The position numbers and the translations under genes are program-made. Source: Hyphococcus sp. (GTDB lineage: Bacteria; Pseudomonadota; Alphaproteobacteria; Caulobacterales; Parvularculaceae). Taken from it: a DNA stretch of 64,000 bases. The DNA is taken from contig JAJFGB010000010.1 in NCBI GenBank assembly GCA_021776335.1, positions 186,001-250,000 on the forward strand, given 5' to 3'. A model generated the notes under the pieces. It worked only from the letters and a program-made list of their open reading frames with translations, had not been told where the DNA came from and did not search any database. This document shows positions 55,573 to 64,000 of this stretch, piece by piece (position 1 is the stretch's first letter; every line of letters starts with the position of its first letter).

Positions 55573-57753
55573 ATGCGAATTCTGGTTTTATCTACTCTAT
55601 ATCCGAATGCAGCCATGCCTGCGCACGGTATATTTGTTGAGAACCGACTACGTGCTTTTCTGAAAACCAGTGACGCTGAAATAAAGGTCATCGCGCCCGT
55701 TCCATGGTTTCCGTTTCAAAATGATACATTCGGCCCCTATGCCGCCTGGGCACAGGCGCCGGAGCGAGAAACGCGTCATGACATCGAGGTTTTTCACCCT
55801 CGCTATTTTATCCCACCGAAATTTAGCATGCGCTACGCGCCCTTCGCCCTCGCCAGATCTTTGCGGACATCAATCCACGAAATTGCAGTCAATGGATGGG
55901 ATTGCGACCTCATTGACGCGCATTACTTTTATCCCGATGGCGTCGCGGCGGCGCAGGTGGCGAAGGAGTTTAACAAACCGCTGGTTATTACCGCGCGCGG
56001 CTCGGATATCAATCTGATCCCGAAGCATGCGGGCCCGCGCCGCGCAATCGTCGTCGCCGCTGCCAAAGCCGACGCCGTCATCGCGGTCGCAGGCACCTTA
56101 AAAGATAAACTGGGCGCCATGGGTGTTCAGCGCGGAAAAATATCGGTCTTGCGCAACGGCGTCGATCTTGAATTATTCACACCGGGCGACAGGAATAAAG
56201 CGCGCGCCGAACTCGGCCTGTCTGGAAAAACAATTTTGAGCGTCGGTCATCTCATCGACCGCAAGGGCCATGATCTGGTCATCGATGCAATGCGCAGCAT
56301 ACCCGATATTACTTTGCTGATTGCTGGCGAAGGCGAAAAGCGCAGCGCCCTTGAAGCGCAGGCAAAACGAGTCGGCCTGCTGGAACGTGTTCGGTTTCTG
56401 GGGCCGGTGGCCCATGAAAACCTGAATAAAATTTACCGTTCCGCGGACATGCTGGTGCTGGCGTCCTCACGCGAAGGTTGGCCTAACGTTCTGCTCGAAG
56501 CGATGGCCTGCGGGACACCCTGCATCGCCACGAATATACCAGGCTCTAACGAAGTCATTGGCGATCCGGCCGCTGGAGAGCTGGTTGAACACCGCAGTTC
56601 TGGCGCGATTGCAGAAGCGATCAAAACTATGATCGCCAACCCGCCGGACCGCGCAGAGACGCGGCGTTACGCAGAAGGGTTTTCGTGGGAAGAAACCATC
56701 CATCAAATGGCGACGATCTTTTCGGAATTAACGGAGAAGTCCCGTCTTGCCGCGTCCGTCAAAACAACACCAATCAAATTTGGCGGAAACAACTCCAACC
56801 CACGATTGATCATCACCGTGGATACAGAAGAACAGTTTGATTGGTCGAACAGCGAAAATGCGGACCACCGCGTCAATGACCCTGCTGATATTGACCGCTT
56901 CCAGGCCCTCTGCGCCGAGATGGACGCAGCGCCGCTATACTTTCTGACATACCCCCTGTTGAAAGACCCAAAGTGCATTGCATATTTCCGTGCGCTGCTT
57001 GAACAGCGCGCGGCGAATTGTGGGCTCCATCTGCATCAATGGGTAACGCCGCCAACGCATAATTTCTCCGCCCCATATTTTTCGTTTCAGAAAAATCTAC
57101 CCCTCGATGCGCATTTGAAAAAACTCACGGTACTCGCGGATGCTTTTGAGGCGGCATTTGGCGAGCGAGCACAATCGCACCGCGCCGGCCGGTACGGCAT
57201 TGCCCCAGAAAATTACGCCCAGCTTGCAGCGCTCAGCATTCAATATGATTTCAGTCCCAGCCCGGCTTTTGACTATTTAGCAGCGGGTGGGCCCGATTTT
57301 TCCGGTTTTTCGAACAAACCCTTCAGCGCCTTCAACGGCGACCATCGGATTTGCGTAACGCCTGTCAGCGGCGCAGTCGCCATTCGCGGGACAAACCTGT
57401 TTTTAAGTCAGGAAGCAAATCAACCAGGGTTTGCGCCACGTCGAGAGCCGCTCCATTCGCGGCTCACAACGCCGATGCGCCTATCGCCGGAAGGCGCGCG
57501 GCTCGCCGACCTTAAAGCACTGACACAGCGCCTGATTTCAGACGGCGCGCCGATCCTCAGTTTTACACTTCATTCAACTTCATTAACGCCCGGCGCCAAT
57601 CCTTATGTGAAAGGCGCTGCCGACGTCGAGCAAATCCTTGATCTGACGCGCAACTATCTCTCATGGTTCACACAAACCACAGGTGGCGAGATCATTTCGC
57701 TTGCTGATCTGGCCCAACTTTACGAAAGTTCGACGCCCCAACGCAGCGCTTAA
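55573..57753 (+). CDS. Fusion of a GT4 glycosyltransferase and a polysaccharide deacetylase-like (WalW-type) domain
   Basis: 726 residues. Residues 1 to ~400 form a GT4 enzyme: MRILVLSTLYPNAAMPAHGIFVENR, SVGHLIDRKGHDLVIDAM, ASSREGWPNVLLEAMACGTPCIATNIPGSNEVI. From about 408 a second domain begins with LIITVDTEEQFDWSNSENA, the first motif of WalW-like deacetylases, then CGLHLHQWVTPP and HRAGRYGIAPENYAQLAAL. Both halves are intact, with no frameshift or internal start. It may add and trim a sugar in one pathway (inference). It is divergent from the sugar transferase gene; the start at 55573 fits the GT4 N-terminus. Confidence 0.87.
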   Translation: MRILVLSTLYPNAAMPAHGIFVENRLRAFLKTSDAEIKVIAPVPWFPFQNDTFGPYAAWAQAPERETRHDIEVFHPRYFIPPKFSMRYAPFALARSLRTSIHEIAVNGWDCDLIDAHYFYPDGVAAAQVAKEFNKPLVITARGSDINLIPKHAGPRRAIVVAAAKADAVIAVAGTLKDKLGAMGVQRGKISVLRNGVDLELFTPGDRNKARAELGLSGKTILSVGHLIDRKGHDLVIDAMRSIPDITLLIAGEGEKRSALEAQAKRVGLLERVRFLGPVAHENLNKIYRSADMLVLASSREGWPNVLLEAMACGTPCIATNIPGSNEVIGDPAAGELVEHRSSGAIAEAIKTMIANPPDRAETRRYAEGFSWEETIHQMATIFSELTEKSRLAASVKTTPIKFGGNNSNPRLIITVDTEEQFDWSNSENADHRVNDPADIDRFQALCAEMDAAPLYFLTYPLLKDPKCIAYFRALLEQRAANCGLHLHQWVTPPTHNFSAPYFSFQKNLPLDAHLKKLTVLADAFEAAFGERAQSHRAGRYGIAPENYAQLAALSIQYDFSPSPAFDYLAAGGPDFSGFSNKPFSAFNGDHRICVTPVSGAVAIRGTNLFLSQEANQPGFAPRREPLHSRLTTPMRLSPEGARLADLKALTQRLISDGAPILSFTLHSTSLTPGANPYVKGAADVEQILDLTRNYLSWFTQTTGGEIISLADLAQLYESSTPQRSA

Positions 57754-57764
57754 CACCGCATTAA
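57750..57764 (+). promoter_or_regulatory. CtrA-type box upstream of fliO-fliP
   Basis: TTAA-CACCGCA-TTAA is an exact match to the CtrA consensus TTAA-N7-TTAA, 53 bp ahead of the fliO start. In Caulobacter-like bacteria CtrA boxes overlap the -35 of early flagellar genes. Part of the left TTAA is the stop codon of the upstream gene, so one half might be coincidental. Confidence 0.55.
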
Positions 57765-57816
57765 GTATAAGCCGGGTAATTTTTGCCTACTGAAGCAAAT
57801 TCAAAAGGCATTACTC

Positions 57817-58179
57817 ATGCTCCTCGCAGAAAGCGCCCGCGTGATATTCGCGCTCATCGCTGTCCTCGGCTTCATCGGCCTCGCTGCAATCCTCGTACGC
57901 AAGGCCGGCCTAATTTCAGCCTCCAGCGGCTTTGTTCGCAAGAAACGCCTTGCCCTTGTTGAAACCCTCGCCATTGACGCACGCCGCCGTGTCGCGATCA
58001 TCAGATGCGATGGCGCAGAGCATTTGATTGTTCTCGGCGCCAATAGTGAAACACTGATCGATAAAAACCTGGACGGCCCAACCGACGACGCAATGGAAAT
58101 GCCAGCACCGGTCAACCCCTTTCCGACTTTGCAGGAACTGGCGAAGAAATTTCGCCCCGAAAATAAAGACGCCGCGTGA
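57817..58179 (+). CDS. fliO: Flagellar biosynthesis protein FliO
   Basis: 120 residues: one transmembrane helix (VIFALIAVLGFIGLAAILVRKAG) and a basic/beta cytoplasmic domain of FliO form (RLALVETLAIDARRRVAIIRCDGAEHLIVLGANSETLI). FliO helps FliP assemble into the flagellar export gate. ATG at 57817 with AAGG upstream; the stop overlaps the fliP GTG. Confidence 0.85.
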   Translation: MLLAESARVIFALIAVLGFIGLAAILVRKAGLISASSGFVRKKRLALVETLAIDARRRVAIIRCDGAEHLIVLGANSETLIDKNLDGPTDDAMEMPAPVNPFPTLQELAKKFRPENKDAA

Positions 58180-58922
58180 TAAAACTTTTCGGCATTTTTG
58201 CCGGCGCAATATTACTGTCGCTGGTAACCGGTGGAGAAGCCACCGCGCAAACACTGACTCTCGATATGGGCGGCGAGACCGGCCTGTCAGCGCGCATCGT
58301 TCAGCTTGTCCTCATTACAACCATCTTATCGCTGGCGCCGTCGATCCTGATCATGATGACTTCGTTCATTCGGATCGTAATCGTCCTGTCGCTCCTGAGG
58401 ACCGCCATCGGCATCCAGCAAAGTCCGCCTAATCCGGTGATCATTTCTCTCGCACTCTTTCTCACGGCGTTTGTCATGGCGCCGACTTTGAGCGAAGCCT
58501 ATACTGCGGGCGTCCAGCCTTTCATGGAAGAAGAGATCACGCTTGAGGAGGCCTTTCCCGCCACCGCTGCGCCGGTCAAGAATTTCATGCTTGGTCAGAC
58601 GCGGGAAAAGGATCTTGCGCTGTTTTTCGACATGGCGGAAGTCACGCCCGAAAGCCCGACAGCAACGCCGCTCCATGTGCTTGTCCCGGCCTTTATGATT
58701 TCTGAATTGCGCCGTGCATTTGAAATCGGCTTTCTCGTTTTTATTCCGTTTTTGATTATCGACATGGTCATCTCATCGATCCTGATGGCCATGGGCATGC
58801 TGATGCTGCCGCCGATTGTAATCTCGCTGCCCTTCAAGTTGATCTTTTTTGTCTTGATCGATGGCTGGCGTTTGATCGCAGGCAGCCTGGTGGAGAGCTT
58901 TGCGACCGCGCCGCCGATTTAG
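58176..58922 (+). CDS. fliP: Flagellar export gate protein FliP
   Basis: 248 residues. Cleavable signal peptide (LFGIFAGAILLSLVTGGEATAQ), then ILIMMTSFIRIVIVLSLLRTAIGIQQSPPNPVIISLALFLTAFVM and MGMLMLPPIVISLPFKLIFFVLIDGWRLIAGSLV, the two FliP signature stretches. It forms the core of the type III export gate with FliQ and FliR. It starts with GTG overlapping the fliO stop (GTGA). It is convergent with lpd. Confidence 0.95.
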   Translation: MIKLFGIFAGAILLSLVTGGEATAQTLTLDMGGETGLSARIVQLVLITTILSLAPSILIMMTSFIRIVIVLSLLRTAIGIQQSPPNPVIISLALFLTAFVMAPTLSEAYTAGVQPFMEEEITLEEAFPATAAPVKNFMLGQTREKDLALFFDMAEVTPESPTATPLHVLVPAFMISELRRAFEIGFLVFIPFLIIDMVISSILMAMGMLMLPPIVISLPFKLIFFVLIDGWRLIAGSLVESFATAPPI

Positions 58923-58937
58923 CGACTTCGCCTGACC

Positions 58938-60332
58938 CTAAATATGCAGCGCATGCCCCAGCGTGCGAAGCGCGGCTTCCTGAAAGGCTTCACCTTGCGT
59001 CGGATGGGCATGGATCGTGCCGGCGATATCTTCAAGTCGGGCGCCCATTTCAAGCGCCAGACCGAATGACGCCGAAAGTTCCGCAACGCCGCCGCCGACG
59101 GCCTGAATACCCAGCACCAGATGATTATCCTTGCGCGCGACGATACGGATCAAGCCTTCTTCAGCTTCCATGGTCATGGCGCGGCCATTGGCAGAAAATG
59201 GAAAGCTTTTGGTGATGATGTCGTGGCCCGCTTCTTTTGCTTCATCAGGCGATAGACCGGCGGAGACGATCTCCGGATCAGTAAAACAGATTGCCGCGAT
59301 TGCGACCTTGTCCCATGAGCGGTTTTCGCCAGCAATGATCTCCGCAACCATCTCGCCTTGCGCCATCGCGCGATGCGCCAGCATCGGTTCGCCAGTGACA
59401 TCGCCGATAGCAAATATTCCGCGCATGGATGTGCGGCACTGATCATCAATTTTGATGAATTTGCCATCTATATCGAGGACGAGATTCTCGCGGCCCCACC
59501 CTTCGGTCAACGGTGCGCGCCCGACGGTCACAAGGATCTTGTCGGCAGGAATTGTTTCAGCCTTGCCCTCCGCTGTTTCGATCTCGAACCCCTTGCCGCC
59601 TTTCGCCAGTCCTTTGGCTTTCGCGCCCAACATCACATTGACACCAAGGTTTTTTAGCTTTTTGGCGACCGGCCGCGTTATCTCTTTGTCATAGAGGGGC
59701 AGGATGCGTTTTTCCGCTTCAACCACGGTGACTTTGGATCCAAGTTTGGCAAACGCGATCCCCAACTCAAGGCCGATATAACCGGCGCCGACAATCGAAA
59801 GATTTTTTGGCGGCGCCGCGAGGTCGAGCGCCTCGGTGGAGGAAATCACATTGCCGCCAAAAGGCAGAAATGGAAGCTCCACAGGCGCAGACCCAGTCGC
59901 GATGATCACCTGTTCGGCGCGGATTACCTCTACGCCGTCATCGGTTTTCACCTCAACAGTCTTTCCATCGACAAATGTCGCCCATCCCGTGACGGATTTC
60001 ACTTTGTTCTTTTTAAGAAGGCCGCCGACACCAGTCGTCAGCCGCTTAACGATCCCGTCCTTCCACGCAACGGTTTGTTTCAGATCAATCGAGGGTTTTC
60101 CCGCCTTGACGCCAATAGGTGAGGCGCCGGCGAAATGCGTTGCTTTTTCAAATTCATCGGCAGCGTGAATGAGCGCTTTTGACGGAATGCAGCCAACATT
60201 GAGACAAGTTCCACCATGAGTTTTCGCCTCGACGATCACCGTATCGAGCCCGAGCTGACCGGCGCGTATGGCAGCAACGTAACCGCCTGGTCCAGCGCCG
60301 ACGACAAGAAGTTTGCATTCAATAATGGCCAT
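58938..60332 (-). CDS. lpd: Dihydrolipoyl dehydrogenase (E3)
   Basis: About 464 residues. FAD-binding [19 protein letters not shown], redox disulfide [20 protein letters not shown]-binding [44 protein letters not shown] and active His-Glu in HAHPTQGE. It reoxidises the lipoyl group of the E2 encoded upstream, making NADH. The ATG at 60332 gives the standard N-terminus; a longer start at 60359 adds nine residues. Last gene of the operon, 92 bp after E2. Confidence 0.95.
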   Translation of the reverse strand: MAIIECKLLVVGAGPGGYVAAIRAGQLGLDTVIVEAKTHGGTCLNVGCIPSKALIHAADEFEKATHFAGASPIGVKAGKPSIDLKQTVAWKDGIVKRLTTGVGGLLKKNKVKSVTGWATFVDGKTVEVKTDDGVEVIRAEQVIIATGSAPVELPFLPFGGNVISSTEALDLAAPPKNLSIVGAGYIGLELGIAFAKLGSKVTVVEAEKRILPLYDKEITRPVAKKLKNLGVNVMLGAKAKGLAKGGKGFEIETAEGKAETIPADKILVTVGRAPLTEGWGRENLVLDIDGKFIKIDDQCRTSMRGIFAIGDVTGEPMLAHRAMAQGEMVAEIIAGENRSWDKVAIAAICFTDPEIVSAGLSPDEAKEAGHDIITKSFPFSANGRAMTMEAEEGLIRIVARKDNHLVLGIQAVGGGVAELSASFGLALEMGARLEDIAGTIHAHPTQGEAFQEAALRTLGHALHI

Positions 60333-60424
60333 CACGCGTCTTTCAAACTTATTTCGCACGTTCCAACGCGCAACAAAATAACCAAAGCGAATCCGTCAAT
60401 TTTTCCAGGCCGTTCGCAATGCTC

Positions 60425-61702
60425 TTAATCAATAAAAATCATTGCGGGGTTTTCAAGAAGCGTCTTGATGCGCTGAATAAAGACAGCAGCGTCCCAGCCG
60501 TCAACCACCCGATGATCGAAGCTTGATGACAGGTTCATCATCTTTCGCGGCTGAAATTCCTGTCCATCCCACTTAGGCAGCACCTGCATCTTGTTGACGC
60601 CAATGATCGCCACTTCGGGATGATTGATGACCGGTGTCGTGACGATACCGCCCATGGCGCCAAGCGAAGTGATTGTAATGGTTGAGCCTGAAAGTTCATC
60701 ACGCTTCGCCGCGCCGGTTTTGGCGGCCTCCGACAATCGCGCCAATTCTTCAGCGCATGCCCAGATATCGCGCGCCTCAGCATGGCGCACAACCGGCACC
60801 ATCAAACCATTAGGCGTCTGCGCCGCAACGCCGATATGGCAGCCGCCATGTTGATAAACAACACCTGCCTCATCATCGAAAATCGCATTGAGATTGGGCT
60901 GATCTGAAATCGCTTTGACCATGGCGCGCATTAGGAACGGCAGGATAGTGAGCTTCACTCGATCACCTTTGTGAGCCTCGTTCATCTGCTTGCGCAAATC
61001 CTCAAGCAGCGTGACATCAATCTCCTCGACATAAGTGATATGCGGTATGTGCGAATTGGCGATCGTCATTTTCTCTGCGATCTTGCGGCGCATGCCAACA
61101 ACAGGAATATCTGCAATACTGGTGTTCCGCACCAGCCCGCCGCCGCCGCGCGCGACACTGCCGCCATTTTCAAAAAAGCTATCGAGATCTTCATGAGTGA
61201 TACGGCCTGCGGGGCCGGAACCAATGACGCGCCGTAAATCGACGCCGGCTTCCGCCGCACGTTTGCGCACTGCCGGTGGCGCCAGGGGTTTTTCACCTTC
61301 GGCGCGCGGTCCGGCGCCGTTTGAACTTGACGCCTTAGATTTTGCTGGCGCAGTTTCAACTTTCTTGTCCGGCGCTGGCTTCGCAACACGTGTCGGGCTT
61401 ACTTTTTTTTCTATCGGCGGCGCTTCGACAGGCGCGGCGCCGGCCTTCACATTACCCTCGCCATCAATTTCAAGGCGAATAAGCGGCGAGCCGACCGCCA
61501 TCACGTCACCGATCTTTGCGCCCTGCCAGATGATCTTGCCTTCAACCGGTGAGGGAATTTCCACCGTCGCCTTATCGGTCATCACCGCAGCGAGCACTTC
61601 GTCCTCACGGACATTAGCGCCGATATCGACCATCCATTCGACAAGCTCGGCTTCTGCAACGCCCTCGCCCACATCCGGAAGCTTGATAAGATGCTCACCC
61701 AT
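60425..61702 (-). CDS. 2-oxoacid dehydrogenase E2 (dihydrolipoyl acyltransferase), branched-chain type
   Basis: About 425 residues: lipoyl domain with the lipoylated lysine in VMTDKATVEIPSP, an Ala/Pro/Lys-rich linker, peripheral subunit-binding domain (LAPPAVRKRAAEAGVDLRRVIGSGPAGRITHEDL), and a catalytic domain ending SSSFDHRVVDGWDAAVF with the catalytic His. One lipoyl domain and this gene order fit BkdB. The ATG at 61702 overlaps the E1 beta stop (TAATG). Confidence 0.93.
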   Translation of the reverse strand: MGEHLIKLPDVGEGVAEAELVEWMVDIGANVREDEVLAAVMTDKATVEIPSPVEGKIIWQGAKIGDVMAVGSPLIRLEIDGEGNVKAGAAPVEAPPIEKKVSPTRVAKPAPDKKVETAPAKSKASSSNGAGPRAEGEKPLAPPAVRKRAAEAGVDLRRVIGSGPAGRITHEDLDSFFENGGSVARGGGGLVRNTSIADIPVVGMRRKIAEKMTIANSHIPHITYVEEIDVTLLEDLRKQMNEAHKGDRVKLTILPFLMRAMVKAISDQPNLNAIFDDEAGVVYQHGGCHIGVAAQTPNGLMVPVVRHAEARDIWACAEELARLSEAAKTGAAKRDELSGSTITITSLGAMGGIVTTPVINHPEVAIIGVNKMQVLPKWDGQEFQPRKMMNLSSSFDHRVVDGWDAAVFIQRIKTLLENPAMIFID

Positions 61703-62718
61703 TATGCAGTCTCCATGACTTTCCTCAGCGCTTCCCCAATACGGCCCGGCGTCGGAAAATACTCCCATTCATGGGCGTGAGGGTAAGGCGTGTCGTATCC
61801 CGTTACACGCATAATCGGCGCTTCAAGATGATAGAAGCACCCTTCGGTCACCACCGCCATCAACTCAGCGCCAAAGCCGCAAGTTTTCGTCGCTTCATGG
61901 ACGATCACACAGCGTCCGGTTTTTCTGACCGATGCTTCAATAGTTTCCAGATCCAGCGGCAAGATCGTCCTGAGATCAATGATCTCCGCATCAATGCCGG
62001 TTTCCGCTGCGGCGGCCTCGGCGACATAAACCATCGTGCCATAGACAAGCACGGTGACATCAGCGCCTTCACGGCGGATCGCCGCCTTGCCAATCGGCAG
62101 CGTGTAGTAATCTTCCGGGACCTCACCGAGTTCGTGCTTGGACCACGGCGTTACCGGGCGATCATGATGGCCGTCAAACGGGCCGTTATAAAGCCGCTTT
62201 GGCTCGAGAAACATAACCGGGTCATTGTCTTCAATCGAAGCGAGTAGAAGTCCTTTGGCGTCATAGGGGCTTGAAGGAATGACGGTCTTAATGCCGGAGA
62301 CGTGAGCAAATAGCGCCTCCGGGCTTTGCGAATGGGTCTGGCCGCCAAAAATGCCGCCGCCCGTCGGCATCCGCACCACCATGGGCACGGTGAAATCATT
62401 GTTGGACCGGTAGCGAATGCGTGATGCTTCCTGCGTAATCTGGTCGTACCCGGGATACATATAGTCAGCGAACTGAATTTCGACGCATGGCCTGATTCCG
62501 TAACTCGCCATGCCTATCGCCGCACCTATAATGCCGCTCTCATTAATGGGGCTGTCGAAACACCGGTGCTTACCGTATTTTTTTTGAAGCCCCTCGGTGC
62601 AACGGAAGACGCCGCCGAAGAAACCCACATCTTCGCCAAAGACAACGACGTTCTCGTCCTCAGCCAGGGCGTTATCCATGGCGCTGCGGATCGCCTGAAT
62701 CATGGTCATGCGCGCCAT
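61702..62718 (-). CDS. 2-oxoisovalerate dehydrogenase E1 beta subunit
   Basis: 338 residues, transketolase-like pyrimidine-binding and C-terminal domains: IQAIRSAMDNALAEDENVVVFGEDVGFFGGVFRCTEGLQKKYG, SPINESGIIGAAIGMASYG, GGIFGGQTHSQSPEALFAHVSGIKTVIPSSPYDAKGLL and IDLRTILPLDLETIEASVRKTGR. It forms the E1 heterotetramer with the alpha subunit. It starts 2 bp after the alpha stop. Confidence 0.94.
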   Translation of the reverse strand: MARMTMIQAIRSAMDNALAEDENVVVFGEDVGFFGGVFRCTEGLQKKYGKHRCFDSPINESGIIGAAIGMASYGIRPCVEIQFADYMYPGYDQITQEASRIRYRSNNDFTVPMVVRMPTGGGIFGGQTHSQSPEALFAHVSGIKTVIPSSPYDAKGLLLASIEDNDPVMFLEPKRLYNGPFDGHHDRPVTPWSKHELGEVPEDYYTLPIGKAAIRREGADVTVLVYGTMVYVAEAAAAETGIDAEIIDLRTILPLDLETIEASVRKTGRCVIVHEATKTCGFGAELMAVVTEGCFYHLEAPIMRVTGYDTPYPHAHEWEYFPTPGRIGEALRKVMETA

Positions 62719-62720
62719 AA

Positions 62721-63953
<1,233 letters not shown>

Positions 63954-64000
63954 CTAATTCTCCGGGTTTCCTCCGGCCATCACCGCAGCGGGCAGCAAAG

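Overview
The window looks like chromosome of a free-living, flagellated, Gram-negative alphaproteobacterium, most likely of the Caulobacterales/Parvularculales type (inference). Pointers are ChvG/ChvI next to an EIIA-HPr pair, a CtrA-type TTAA-N7-TTAA box in front of fliO-fliP, an iscR-sufB cluster, a bactofilin beside an M23 peptidase, an XrtA (PEP-CTERM/exosortase-type) exopolysaccharide cluster, and mid-range GC with dense, often ATGA-overlapped genes. I found no tRNA, rRNA, insertion sequence, prophage or CRISPR array.

Layout: 1-5.1 kb (minus) is an iscR-cysteine desulfurase-DUF1330-sufB-cupin-cupin-RidA-NTF2 run with an IscR-like operator over its promoter; sufC and sufD do not follow sufB. 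5.2-8.8 kb has a hydrolase, two unknown small genes, accA and xerD. 8.8-15.2 kb has a large unknown envelope protein, aroK-aroB, a CorC-type protein and an MFS transporter. 15.2-19.9 kb has a potassium-channel-like protein, infC with an apparent ATA start, two glycosyltransferases and a second hydrolase. 20.2-27.3 kb is a BlaI repressor, a BlaR1-like M56 protease fused to an M23 peptidase and a coiled coil, and an RND pump with its adaptor. 27.4-30.6 kb is HPr, EIIA, ChvG and ChvI without HprK between them. 30.7-39.4 kb has a pterin dehydratase, a TonB-dependent receptor behind two Fur-like boxes, anmK/tyrS and a giant AsmA-like protein. 39.6-43.6 kb has a one-cysteine peroxiredoxin, a ferritin-like DUF455 protein, and the M23 peptidase-bactofilin pair.

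43.8-57.8 kb is a nitrilase-family gene and then the XrtA-type polysaccharide cluster on the minus strand (export lipoprotein, chain-length protein, tyrosine kinase, outer-membrane protein, ATPase, deacetylase, FemAB-like protein, glycosyltransferase). A sigma-54-type promoter with upstream inverted repeats precedes it, and a sugar transferase and a divergent glycosyltransferase-deacetylase fusion flank it. The exosortase itself is not in the window. 57.8-58.9 kb is fliO-fliP, and 58.9-64.0 kb is a four-gene branched-chain 2-oxoacid dehydrogenase operon.

Much of the window concerns the cell envelope: peptidoglycan turnover and recycling, envelope stress sensing, exopolysaccharide production, efflux and flagellar export. 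The most unusual items are the BlaI/M56-M23/RND module, the sigma-54 control region of the polysaccharide cluster, the glycosyltransferase-deacetylase fusion, the ATA start of infC, and the rearranged Fe-S cluster operon.
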